Of a stretch of DNA of 64,000 nucleotides, positions 35,827-46,859 are shown in pieces. The DNA is taken from NCBI RefSeq assembly GCF_932294415.1, contig NC_065535.1:9357282-9421281 (forward strand). Direction: 5' to 3'. Position 1 is the stretch's first letter; the number at the start of each line of letters is the position of its first letter. This DNA comes from Quercus robur. Lineage: Eukaryota > Streptophyta > Magnoliopsida > Fagales > Fagaceae. Under the pieces are notes generated by a model. The model was given only the letters and a program-made list of their open reading frames with translations, was not told the origin of the DNA and made no database searches. A program made the translations under genes and the position numbers.

Positions 35827-36900
35827 TTGCTTAACCAGAATCACTGCTGTTCAAGTTCTGGGCCTAGTTGTGGATTCTTCATGTGTATGGTTGATCAATT
35901 CTATGACTTGCAGAAATCTGCTGCTTTGACTCCTAACTTGCCCGGACGTGTTATGCTAGCTATAACAGTGAAGGTAATTTCAAGACAAGTGATGCATGTT
36001 AATGCTTTTTTAGCAAAATCTTTAAAATTTTATTCCTTCATTTGCGAATGGATTATTATGATGTGTCCTGTGCTGCACTTATTCTACTTGTCTTAAAGAA
36101 TTTTCAACTTTCATAGCTTTTTTTTGTGGCTTTGATGTATTTTGATCAGTCATTGTCTTGCAAACTTCAACTGGATGATTGTCTTCTATGATTATCTTTT
36201 TTTTTTCTTTTTCTTTTTTGACTTATTAGTCGTTTCAGTGATTATTAGCAGTGGCAGAATTGGTGAATTCATTTGTGCCTATCTTGTTTGCACTTTTCTT
36301 TTTGCTTAATTGCATTAAATATGTTTCTTCGCCCCATAATGACGAGCTATAGGACTTTTTTCTCCCCCATAAAAATGGGATGGAGGGTGAGTTTGGGAGT
36401 TCAACTGTTCAAGCCCTATTGGGTGCATGTGTAGTTTACCAATAAAAAATTATTTCGATTATGTATAAACTTCTTGTCCTTTCAATGGTTTTGATTGTGT
36501 TGAGTGCCACCATTTGATTTTAGGGCACTCCTTTTGTTTTTCCTAGTGTTATTTTTGTTCATCTGTTTCTGTTTTCCATTTTGTGATATCTCTGGTTGCT
36601 GCTGGGCAGTGAAGGCTTTTTTGTTTTGTGGTAGAGCTTGGCGGACATCTGTTTCTGTTTTCTAATTATCGTATCATTACACTGGATGCAGGGAGTATAT
36701 CTCTTGAGACAGCTTGTATTCTGGTCAGTTCTGCTGTGGAGTGCCTCTTTGTACTTGTGTTGGGGCTGAAGTCTTTGTTGATGTAGATTTTCTCTTTGAA
36801 ATTCCTGAAGGCGTTTCTTTGTTGTGAAACAAATTGCTTTAGCTTCCAGAATTGCCTTTTCAAAGTTGCTCTAGTACACGAACCAGGATAAAGATAACCG
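35827..36900 (+). pseudogene. Possible decayed coding remnant, unidentified
   Basis: An open stretch at 35827-35973 encodes KSAALTPNLPGRVMLAITVK. It is preceded by a CTTGCAG acceptor-like site and ends at an AAG|GTAATT donor-like site. A second exon-like piece at about 36692-36830 begins after a GATGCAG acceptor and in broken frames reads SLETACILVSSAVE and GAEVFVDVDFLFEIPEG. Amino-acid composition looks protein-like, but I recognise no family and stops break the second piece. It may belong to the transcript starting near 33940. Confidence 0.25.
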
Positions 36901-38017
36901 TTTGTTATTCCAATGTCATGTCATTTAGCTCGACACTTTTGCCGGTATTTTCTAGCTTCCTGTAATATGGTACTTTATTTGTCATTGCTTGAATGTTAAA
37001 AAGTAAATGTCTCTCTACCCATCATATTTTGGGTTGTTGTTATTGTTGATTTTGTTGACAGATTTTTTGGTGCGGTTTTAATAAGATTATTAGTTTGATA
37101 AAGTTGATATCTTCTTGTTGTGCATTTTGGGGTGAATAGTGAGCTTTCATTTAATAAATTTATATGTTCTTACTTATATGACTGCCATTGCTATAATTTT
37201 AAGGGTCCATACTTCGTTTTTGACGATTATGATTTGGAGAATTTTTCTCCAGTCGGGCATAAATTTTGTAAATGTTGATCATCATCAGGTCGGTATTGTA
37301 ATTCCATGTTCCACCTAGGATTTGAAGATTTATTGAGACTGATACTGAAGACTTTAGTGTGAGACCTCAAGGATTGCGTCTACTGGACTTTGTTGATTTA
37401 AAATCGTACATCGAACTCCCAATACCTTATTTATACAAGGTTGGTTATTCGTCTTGGTAAAATGCAATGCCCAATTCAAGTCAGAAACTCAAGGCAAAAT
37501 GCAATCCATGATTCAGTGATATCCCTTTGTGGTTTCTATTTCATTTCATAAGGTCAGTTATTCATGTGAATCTCCATCTTTAGTTTTGTTATATCTTACA
37601 TTAGCCCTAACTCTTAAAATCTTATTCAAATGGGAAAGTTATGGTTGGCCTGAGACATTTGCTTGATAATCTTGTTGTGTTGCAATTGGGGAAGTTATTT
37701 TTGATGACATTGCTCTCCTAGGAAACTGTTGTGGGGGACTATGAACTGTAAAGGTCTGTGATGCTATTAACATATATATTGTATATGTGAATAATATCCT
37801 ATATAAACCCTGACAATGCGTTGTAGATGGAAGCTTGTTTTTTTCAATTTTTTACCCTTTTGAGATAGGCTGCAATTACTATTGTTGATATGCTTTCTTT
37901 ATATTTTGTGTATGGCAGTCAATTGATGGTAGTTTTGTTGATATTTCTTTTTCTAGGTTGCATTTGGCAAAGCTTATTGCAGTGTGATTGTGTTGTTATT
38001 GGGTTCTACCTGTACAT
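36901..38017. other. Intergenic, T-rich, no gene seen
   Basis: T-rich on the plus strand, intron-like; no supported feature. Confidence 0.5.
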
Positions 38018-38094
38018 GGATCTATAAGCTCAAACTGGTGAGAGCGCTCAAACTATGTGTTTGGGAGGTTGGTGGTTCAAGTCCGCCTGGATCC
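38018..38094 (+). tRNA. tRNA-like sequence, probably a pseudo-tRNA or SINE head
   Basis: The 77 nt fold as a cloverleaf. The acceptor stem GGATCTA pairs with TGGATCC (one G-U). The D-stem GCTC/GAGC is present. The anticodon stem TCAAA/TTTGG has loop CTATGTG (anticodon position reads ATG). The T-arm GGTGG-TTCAAGT-CCGCC contains a perfect B-box GGTTCAAGTCC. One extra A precedes the D-stem and the variable loop is unusual, so a functional tRNA is doubtful. It does not match a plant tRNA I know by heart. Confidence 0.4.
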
Positions 38095-39185
38095 TCTATT
38101 TTAGAGTTGGATATTTGGACAAATTTAAATACACTTTCTAAGTGTAAATTCTCCAATTAAATTTAAACATCCGAATTTTCTTTAGAAAATATTACAGTGT
38201 TTATGTTGTATTAATCAATGGAGATGTGTGTAAATTTAACTAGTAACTTAATTTACTGCATTTGAGGATTTGTACTTAATTTTCGCCCTAGATGCATTTG
38301 TGGTGGAGACATTAGTAATAACACTTAAAATATCTTCAAGTGGGGAAAGCCATGAGGAACTACTGTTGAGCAAGGGTTTATTTCAGCTCTTGAGAAGAAA
38401 AAAAATAGGATTTAAATATTTAGGAGTTGTGCTCAATATTTAGGAGTTTATTTTCCAATTAATTAGTTTAAACAGTGCGTGATACAATTTAATTTGTAGT
38501 TCTTAATGCATGCTTGACATGAATATTTTCTAGGCACATCTCATGGTGTTAGATTGGTGCATTGGTGCACAATCTTTTGCCCTTATTTAGCTCACAACTG
38601 GAAAACATAAATATTTTGCTTGGTTAATAATTCAGTTTTCAGTTGTATTTCAATCACACTGTAATTGAGAGATTTATAAAGCATCCACACTTATAGTGTT
38701 GTTTCCAAAATTGGTAAAAACAAGTGGACAAGGTTGCCTCGTTTGCATACAGATGACCAGGCAACAATTACACTAGGGAATGTACACAACTAAGCTTAAA
38801 CGTTTGAGATTTTCACAAATAAACTAATGCTAAAGTATTTGTGTTTAAAAAACTGTAGATATCAATGATATCAACTAGCAAATAAAATAATAAATAAACA
38901 AATAAGTACTCCAAAGATCAGTTGAAATAAACACCAACAGTCGAACTCAATTAAACGACAATTAACCGAATGCTAAAGTATGTGTTAAAAATTGTAAATA
39001 TCAAGGGAAATCAACTATCAAATGCAATAATAATAAAATAAAATAAAAAAAATAAAAAATAAATTATTCCAAAGATCGGTTGAAAACGAACATCATTACT
39101 TAAGTTACTCAAAAAATAAAAGAAAGACACTGATTAAAAAACACCACCTGAACTACTTTTAGGTAATATAAGGGTGTTCCTAAAT
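38095..39185. other. Intergenic, 3' of the NAC gene
   Basis: No gene is seen. Two related segments, 'caaatgcaataataataaaat' near 39018 and 'caaataaaataataaataaac' near 38879, indicate a small diverged duplication (about 38850-38960 and 38970-39095). Confidence 0.5.
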
Positions 39186-41890
39186 TTAGGTGTTTGGCTT
39201 GTGATTATCTTCATCTAATATGTCACTGAAGTCAAAGTCAATCATGTCAAAATCGGAATCGGAAAAGAGCCAATCACTGGAGTCAAGATTAATCGTGTCA
39301 AAATCGGAATCGGAAAGGACCCGATCGTTGATTATGTCACCTGTCTCAGGCAAATAATCTTGTTGCTTTTGCTTACTACCAAAAGTGCCGTCTTCACGCA
39401 CTTCAGGCAGCAGCGGCTCATACTCCCTAGCATGAGTAGGCAGCTTATGAGAACTGGTGGCCATTGGAGTCATCTTAGACAAATCATCTTGTTGCTCTTG
39501 CACACTTCCAAGAGTGTTAATTTCATGCACTTCTAACCGCGGGTCATCCTCCCTAACATGAGTAGGCTGCTTAGAAGAACTTGACATTGCAGTATGATTC
39601 AGAGTTGTCATTTTCATGTTGTAATTAACTGGAGATTGATTGGGGAAATTATTGGTGGGTCCCCAAAAAGAGTTAAAATGTTGAGTTTGGAGAGGCTCAT
39701 AATAAACATGTGCATGATTCAATGTTGTTGAGGTAGTAGCTTCAAGATGATTTTTGTGCACATCTAATGAATTGGGTACAACTCTGGGCGAAAAATCAAT
39801 CATGTTGTAATTAGATTGATTGGAGAAATTACATGTGGATCCCAAAAGAGGTTCATAATAAGCATGTGTATGGTTCAATGTTGTTGAGATAGTAGCTTGA
39901 AGATGATTTTCATGCACATCTAATGAATTGGGTACAACTCTGGGCGAAGAATCAATCATGTTGTAATTAGATTGATTGGAGAAATTGCATGTGGATCCCA
40001 AAGGAGGCTCATAATAAGCATGTGTATGGTTCAATGTTGTTGAGGTAGTAGCTTGAAGATGATTTCCATGCACATCTAATGAATTGGGTACAACTCTGGG
40101 CGAAGAATCAATCATGTTGTAATTAGATTGATTGGAGAAATTACATGTAGATCCCAAAGGAGGCTCATAATAAGCATGTGTATGGTTCAATGTTGTTGAG
40201 ATAGTAGCTTGAAAATGATTTCCATGCACATCTAATGAATTGGGTACAACTCTGGGCGAAGAATCAATCATGTTGTAATTAGATTGATTGAAGAAATTGC
40301 ATGTGGATCCCAAAGGAGGCTCATAATAAGCATGTGTATGGTTCAATGTTGTTGAGGTAGTAGCTTGAAGATGATTTCCATGCACATCTAATGAATTGGG
40401 TACAACTCTGGGCGAAGAATCAATCATGTTGTAATTAGATTGATTGGAAAAATTACATGTGGATCTCAAAGGAGGCTCATAATAAGCATGTGTATGGTTC
40501 AATGTTGTTGAGATAGTAGCTTGAAGATGATTTCCATGCACATCTAATGAATTAGGTATAATTCTAGGTGAAGAATCATGATTGCTTACAGAGGGAGATG
40601 TTGATGAGTTTCTTTGATCAGATTGGGTGTTCTGCGTATTGTTGTCATCCTCATCCTTCTTGCCTGTAACCTTTTCATAAACCTTACATAGAACCCACTT
40701 GTCCAACTGCCAAAAGAACATATATTTAAAATAAATAAATAAATAGATAAATAAAAGGAAAAAAAAAAAAATTGCGGCAATTAAGCAGACAAAGTCATTA
40801 AATCCGTACCTGCATTCCATTTCCAACACTTGTATTGTTTGGCAGAGCATTTGCTTCAATTTTTACAATATATTCAATCATTTTCCATTTGGTTCTCTTT
40901 GACTTTTCACCTTTTTGTGGGCCTTCATAGTAATCTAGTGATCTTCTCCATCCTGTATATTCATCGAATTGTCCGATTCTTATAGGTATGCCAGTTGGTT
41001 TCCAAGATCCATCACCAGCGGATCGATTTGGTCGAGATCCATTCGGGTACTTCCGGTCCCTTGAGGTGAAAAAGTACCTCGCGTCCTCATTAATTAGCTT
41101 GTAGTTTCCTGATTATTGTTCAACGAAAAGAAATTAATATGATTATTTTACTCACCATTAAGTGTTTGTTTGAATACTGTTTATTACTGAAAATTGAAAA
41201 CATCATAACAAAATAATTTTTAAATATGTGAATAATATCGTGGGACCCAATTTTAAAGTTTTTTTTTTAATAAAGTATTCATAAATTCCGTGAACAATGC
41301 ATAAGACCCATTGAAAAGTACACAGGAAAAGCACAAACCACACGCGTTTTTATCCAAACAGTCACTAAAATAAACAAAAGGCTAAAAAAAAATAAAACAA
41401 AAGATAAAGAGAAAACATTAAACTACTTTAAAGAGTGCTCGTGTAGTAATAATAAAAAAAAAAAAAATTCACATTATAATCAACCAAGTCCAAAATTCAC
41501 CCACTTAGAGATCAAATTATACAAAGTTGTGTAAAAATATATTATTATTACAATAACTGTGTAAATTACACTTTAACACTATTAATTTTGTATTTATTTA
41601 TTTATTTTTATGTATCTTGAGAATGAAAAAAAAAAAAAAAAAAAAGTGGATTGTTGTTGTTATGTGTGAAGAAAGATAAATAATTAAGAATATTTTAATG
41701 AAGTGTAGTATAATATAGATAATATGATGTGTGATGTTTTGAAAAATAAGTATGTAAAATAGAAAAAATAGGTTCATACGTTAAACTTAAAATGGACAAT
41801 GATTTTTACACGACCAAATACAAATGCTCAAAAGAGTGACACAGTTATAATTTTTATTTTATTTTACTTTTTTCCAAAAGTGTCAAACTA

Positions 41891-41930
<40 letters not shown>

Positions 41931-43168
41931 GTAAAAATTCACAAAATAACACACACTATATATGTATAATTTATAATTAACAAATGTCTTTAATATGATT
42001 TCTTATATTTCATGTATATAAGAAAATTCCATTAAGTTAGTTTTATATATTTCAAGAAAAAATATTCTCTTTCACTAAGTCATGCATAATTATTTTTTAA
42101 ATTATTGTTAATACTAGTAGTAGAAAAATATAAAATGCATATAAATCAATTAGTTTCAGATGAACTAAATAATACCATGTTAGTATAACCTACCCCAAAC
42201 CTTGAACTATAAAATCGCCGCATATTTTTTTCTTAAAAAATAATAATAATGCATTCTTGTATCCCAAGCACTTCAAAAACAAAATAAAAAGAGATTATTT
42301 TATAAAAGAAAAATAGTTTATAATAAAGAGATTTTTTTAATATAATATTTTGGCAAAATAATGTTTTGTTTTTTTAAAGAACATATACTTTAAATGCTTT
42401 TAAAGTTAAAGAGCTAGCGATATTTGTCAATTTTATTAGATGAGTACTTGTATAATTTCCTTTTAAAATATGAACGATCACTAAATAAAATTTACACATA
42501 ATTTAAAATTTTTAATAGTAAAATAGAGGGGCTTAAAGGATTTTGAAGCGAAAAAAAATTTAAGTATCTAATAACATATTAATTTGTCGCTTAACTTTTC
42601 CTAAAATCTTATAGCTATTACAATCTGCAACTTGTGTATGATTAAAAAAAAAAAAAAAAAAACACAGAAGAGAAAGAAGCGGCACACACGGTTATATTGT
42701 CGTAAAATATATAGCAGTATATATACATCACTGAGAAATTTCTACTATCTAGAAGAGAAAGAAAGAATTAAACCAAGAAGTTAATATATATATATATATA
42801 TATATGAGAAAAAAGAAAAAGGTGAATATATAATATACAACAACAAACCTATAGTATGAAACCAATCACGTTAAAAGCAGGGGAAAGAATAAATAAAGAA
42901 AAGTAAAGGAAAAAAGGAAGATAATTAATATACTATGGTTTCCATTATTAGGGTTTAAAGGAAGAAGGTAATAGATAGTAGTATATAGACTATAGTACTT
43001 ACTAGCGAGATCCTCTGGATGGTACTGGTAAAGATCTACGTCAAAAATCCTGTTTGGCGGTAATGGCTCACCTTTGACCTTTTTCATTAGATAATGAAAA
43101 ATTAAATCTTCATGGGTGGGGCGAAACCTATAACCCGTTGGAAAAGAATAGAAGTATGAATCATCCAT
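39186..43168 (-). CDS. NAC-domain transcription factor with a 52-aa tandem repeat
   Basis: Three exons, 43168-43003, 41108-40810 and 40706-39186, join in phase (1986 bp, 661 aa). The NAC DNA-binding domain spans about residues 8-170. GYRFRPTHEDLIFHYL is subdomain A, RDRKYPNGSRPNR and DGSWKPTGIPI match C, and LDKWVLCKVYEK matches E. It is a divergent NAC, for example WKPTG replaces the usual WKATG. After the domain come five complete and one diverged copy of a 52-residue unit (SPRVVPNSLDVH...STCNFSNQSNYNMI). An acidic tail rich in D/S/F (SDSDFDMIDFDFSD) ends the protein and is a plausible activation region. NAC proteins are nuclear plant transcription factors; the target pathway cannot be read here. 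Intron 1 (1.9 kb) holds a MITE. A Mutator-like element sits 132 bp upstream of the ATG. Confidence 0.9.
39640..40577 (-). repeat. Six-copy in-frame coding minisatellite, period exactly 156 bp
   Basis: Units start at 40577, 40421, 40265, 40109, 39953 and 39797 on the minus strand, each exactly 156 bp apart (52 codons). Copies 1-5 are nearly identical; copy 6 diverges and carries an insertion in its second half. Copies alternate between QATIS (1, 3, 5) and (Q/E)ATTS (2, 4, 6), which points to growth by duplication of a two-unit block. Confidence 0.95.
41161..41366. mobile_element. MITE in NAC intron 1
   Basis: The left AGTGTTTGTTTGAATACTG and the right (minus strand AGTGACTGTTTGGATAAAAA) form short inverted ends. 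Sub-terminal 'gtgggaccca' motifs resemble the MITE at 61472. 206 bp, non-coding. The splice acceptor at 41109-41110 is untouched. Confidence 0.55.
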
Positions 43169-43231
43169 AGCAAAAGATCGGAGAGTTCAAAGACGAGAGT
43201 TTGACGAGATTATATTAATAAGATATTGTTA

Positions 43232-43245
43232 AATATATATATAAA
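43232..43245 (-). promoter_or_regulatory. Probable TATA box of the NAC gene
   Basis: The minus strand reads TTTATATATATATTT about 65-75 bp upstream of the NAC ATG at 43168. It is the only TATA-like element between the coding start and the Mutator-like insertion at 43300. Confidence 0.45.
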
Positions 43246-43559
43246 TTGTGTTTCCGAAAACCTGTAGGAGTAGGAGTATATTTCATATTTAGTTTATAAG
43301 AGATGAGTTCAAGTTACACCCGGTATAATTCTATAAGAATTACATCTTTTTTAAGCCATAGATTTTCAAAAGATCGAACGGTTAAAAACAAAACACTCTA
43401 TTAAATATTTAACAAATTAATAGCATTCTCATTATCTCTTTCCTTATTAAATGCTCCTATATTTTTCTCTTTCTCCTTATTAAGTCATTCATTGTAATTT
43501 CCTTTTCTATGCAATTCCTTCTACTATTTCCTTAGTTTTTTTCTCCCCTAAATAAAACC

Positions 43560-43982
43560 TCATCCCTTTTTTACAAAATGTTCAAGCACAATTGAAAAAA
43601 AGGCATCAGAATTTATTTTCTCGTCCTCGTAGCTACAATCAAGCATGAATATTTTCCCATACACTTTGCTGCGCCTGAACCAGAAAATTTCTCGAGTACC
43701 TTTATTTTCAATGTACTTGATTCCAGCTTTAATCAACGCAAACAAGTTAAGTAAAACTGCTAATATAGAGATAGTAAAGAGGAACCAACGGTCCGATGGC
43801 TTGAGATTCTTTGCACCATTGCAAATAATTGTTAATATGACTCCTTGAAACACAACGTAGTAATTTGCAAGAGCGAGAGCAGACGATTGAAGATTGTTGA
43901 GACGCGTATCTATCTTTTGTATTACTGCGCTCAGTTCCTCTTTTTGCTTCACAAGTCTTTCCAACTCTTTGCTAATATCCAT
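43560..43982 (-). CDS. Unidentified 140-aa protein with coiled coil and two membrane segments
   Basis: Single-exon frame, ATG at 43982, stop TGA at 43562-43560. The open frame extends further upstream, but without an ATG, so 140 aa is the likely product. Residues 1-33 form a charged heptad-like helix (MDISKELERLVKQKEELSAV). Two hydrophobic segments lie at about 35-54 (ALALANYYVVFQGVILTII) and 66-87 (RWFLFTISILAVLLNLFALI). A basic, cytosol-like stretch follows (FWFRRSKVYGK), then an acidic end. I recognise no named family; similar small membrane proteins of unknown role occur in plants. The last nine codons and the stop lie inside the left inverted repeat of the surrounding Mutator-like element, so gene and element share sequence. 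TATATAAATA at 44091-44100 fits its promoter. Confidence 0.75.
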   Translation of the reverse strand: MDISKELERLVKQKEELSAVIQKIDTRLNNLQSSALALANYYVVFQGVILTIICNGAKNLKPSDRWFLFTISILAVLLNLFALIKAGIKYIENKGTREIFWFRRSKVYGKIFMLDCSYEDEKINSDAFFSIVLEHFVKKG

Positions 43983-44090
43983 GAGTGCTAAAAAATTCAA
44001 AAGAGATGGATTTGTGAATGAGAAATGCAAATTAGATACAATGGTTGTTTTATTTTAATTTTTCTTTTGCCTAGTTAACGAGCATTTCCT

Positions 44091-44100
44091 TATTTATATA
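44091..44100 (-). promoter_or_regulatory. TATA box of the element-borne small gene
   Basis: The minus strand reads TATATAAATA 109 bp upstream of the ATG at 43982 and inside the Mutator-like element. This predicts a 5' leader of about 75-80 nt. Confidence 0.7.
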
Positions 44101-44972
44101 GGAATCAATCGACTATATATAGAAAGCAAAAAATTCCAGGGCCCACTTTCATTAAACTGAGGCATACTAGCACATATATAGGGGTCGTACACAAACTAGT
44201 GCCCTAATTCAATCTGGGAAAATGCTTTGAATACTAAAAATAATTAGAAGTTCTTTCCAAGAAATTTGTGCTCTTGTTGTAGTTGTCTGATGTTATTTGT
44301 AGCTCCTGCTGTGAATATTTTTGCTTGAACATTTTGTCAAAAAGGATGAGGAAAGTGATAGGTTTTATTTAGTAGAGAAAAAAACTGACTAAAATAAGAA
44401 AAGCATAGAAAGATGGAGATGGTAAAAACGTACTAGGAATTGCATAGAAAAAGGAATTACAATGAAAATTGAAAAAATTAATAAGGAGAGAGAAAAAGAG
44501 ACAAAAAAAGCATTTAATAAGGAGAGAGATAATGTGTATGCTATTAATTTGGTAAATATTAAATGATATAATAATGGATAACAATGTTTTCTTTTTAACC
44601 ATTCGATCTTTTGGGAATCTACGGCTTAAAAAGGGTGTAACTCTTATAGAGTTACACCAGGTATAACTTGAACCCATCTCAGTTTATAATAAAACATAAG
44701 ATAAAATTCTAGTAACCGACATTAGAAAATAATTTAAAAAAATAAGTGAAACTTTTAATGATAAAGAAGATGTATCATGTAGGATTGGCCATAGACCAAG
44801 TTTGAGTTGGGTATACTCGAACCTAACTTAAAATGTTTACTTATGAATACTCGGATCTCGATACCTGTTAAGTACTCGTACCTAATTTCTACTCAAATTT
44901 GTATCTATGGATACCCATTCCTAACCCAAACTTGACTTTTTTAAGTGTTTTTAAAATAAAAATAATAATTTT

Positions 44973-45240
44973 GTCATCATGTCCAACAAAAAACTTTAAC
45001 TTTACTATTTGTAATTACCCACACAAATTATGTATCTATAAAATAATATGAAACTGAAGTTTTTGACTTTTTACTGACCTTTTAAAATTTTGACACATCG
45101 GTTTAGTCATCATGTCTAGCAAAAATCTTTAACTTTATGGTTTGTAGTCACCCACACAAATTATGTATCTATAAGCTATAAATCTATAAATAATATAAAA
45201 CCGAAGTTGTTGACCTTTTAAAATTTTGACATATCGATTT
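44973..45240. repeat. Tandem duplication, period 134 bp
   Basis: Copies start GTCATCATGTC at 44973 and 45107. They share 'cacccacacaaattatgtatctata' and 'ccttttaaaattttgaca'. Copy 2 has a small internal insertion. Non-coding. Confidence 0.8.
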
Positions 45241-45336
45241 TGCAAGCTTCACAACTTTACACCTCATTATAATTTATTTTATTTTTTAATATCTTTAATT
45301 TGTTAGCAATATTAGAGAGACTCATGCTAGGTTATA

Positions 45337-45368
<32 letters not shown>

Positions 45369-45902
45369 CTCACTAATGTTAGGATTCAAAAAACTAAAAA
45401 TAAAGAGAGACTCACATTAGGACTCATTTCTTCCGGCCACCTCAAAACCCTAGTAACTACCATAGCCACTTAATATTCAATCTCACATATGATCTACATA
45501 TGATCCTTATTTCAATTAATTGTTTGTTTCTTTATATATATATTGGTTATGGTGTGATTACCATAGTTTAATCTTTTATTTGTTCCTTGGAAGTTCAATT
45601 TTGAAATTTTTTATTCCTTTACCACAGTTTTCATTGACTAATTTCTTTCTCTCTTTCTCCTTCTAATAGAAGAACTTACAGTTATATAATAGTTGGGAGA
45701 ATTGGTGTATTTAATTTTGTTTTCTTAATGGGTTTTTCCTTTTCTTTGAAATTTTAACAACTTTAGGATTTTATTTTTTATTTTTTATTTATTGGGATTT
45801 GGCTAGGAGAAAGCTTTTCTACTTTGAATGTCATGAAGCACTTGTCTCATTCTATTTGTCCTACCACAATGAAAATATTCATGTAAAACATATCATCTGT
45901 CA

Positions 45903-45938
<36 letters not shown>

Positions 45939-46304
45939 TAAAAGCAGAGACCCTGTATGGGAACAACCAACAAACATTGGCAACACTACAAAATCATTTC
46001 CAATCAAATCTCATAACCAAATCAAACTACTAAACCAAGGCTACACATGGCCACACGAGACACATAAATTACCACCACTTGCCTTCATTCAGGCCGCTCT
46101 ATCCATGCCCCTCTTTAAAGTGGAGCTCAGCCACAAATAAGTGTTGGATCTTTGGTGATAAAGTGAGTTGAAGTGTGAAGTGAGAGAGAGATTAGTTAAA
46201 TAAAAGATTATCAAAATAAGATACGATGATTGTACTCACACATTGTTAACATACATCCCGTACACAAAACATCCATAAATTTATGTACATTCTCTCTCTC
46301 TCTT

Positions 46305-46335
<31 letters not shown>

Positions 46336-46344
46336 TAAAGAGGA
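45241..46344. other. Intergenic with simple repeats, no gene
   Basis: (GA)n at about 45344-45367, an A-run plus (AT)n at 45902-45935, and (CT)n followed by (AT)n at 46290-46334. No supported coding region. Confidence 0.6.
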
Positions 46345-46825
46345 AAAATTATGCATGAGGAAGCTATCTAGACGGAAGTGGCACGGATAGACGTGGCATG
46401 TACAGACCGAACGGTCACGTGGCATCCAACCCATTATTATGTGGTCTCCAAGGAACCTTAAATGGAAAATACTTGCGACACACGATTAGCCTTGGTTTGT
46501 AGAATCCCAACATGAATAGAATTCTAGAATATACACGCATTAATGAGTATCTTCCCCATGAGGAAAAGACTTGTTCCGCAAGCAAAAGAATCTGGCCCTA
46601 CGCGACTATAAAAACCTAAAGACCCTCAAGAAAAAGGTATTCACAATTTCTCTAAAGCTTATACTTTCTAACATTGTTGAAGCTCTCTTCTGACTTAACC
46701 TTCGGAGGGTCTTTGGCCGGTACCACACCAGTACTCTCTGTAAGGTCTTTTTCTGTGTTGGGCAGGTTTTGTATCGAGCGTGTTAGAACCGTATGACTCA
46801 CTGGTGATTTTTTCGGCATCATCAT
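46345..46825 (+). mobile_element. Gypsy-type LTR remnant
   Basis: It has the layout of a plant Gypsy LTR. ACTATAAAAACC (46607-46618) is a TATA box. About 80 bp downstream is CTGACTTAACCTTCGGAGGG (46689-46708), a hallmark of many Gypsy LTRs, followed by a U5-like region. No internal domain is attached, so it is a solo or truncated LTR. Exact ends and target duplication were not found. Confidence 0.6.
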
Positions 46826-46859
46826 ATATATATAATTGTTGTCCACATTTAAAACATGA

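Larger units (their letters stand above)
43300..44680. mobile_element. Mutator-like element carrying a gene for a two-membrane-segment protein
   Basis: AGTTTATAA flanks both ends exactly (43291-43299 and 44681-44689), a perfect 9-bp duplication. The terminal inverted repeats start GAGATGAGTTCAAGTTACACC at the left and GAGATGGGTTCAAGTTATACC at the right (minus strand). They stay matched over arms of about 289 bp (43300-43588) and 359 bp (44322-44680); length differences are indels. Between them lies a complete small gene (43560-43982) with its own TATA box. No transposase is present, so it is non-autonomous. Long G-starting inverted repeats plus a 9-bp duplication place it in the Mutator superfamily. 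Confidence 0.88.

Noticed and set aside
43983-44030. Longer 156-aa start for the small membrane protein
   Set aside because: The first codon of the longer frame is TTG; the first real ATG is at 43982.
44369-44677. 102-aa minus-strand frame
   Set aside because: It lies wholly within the right inverted repeat of the Mutator-like element and is composed of Phe/Leu/Ser-rich low-complexity sequence.
46652-46846. 64-aa minus-strand frame near 46.7 kb
   Set aside because: It is antisense to an LTR with TATA and GACTTAACCTTCGGAGGG landmarks.
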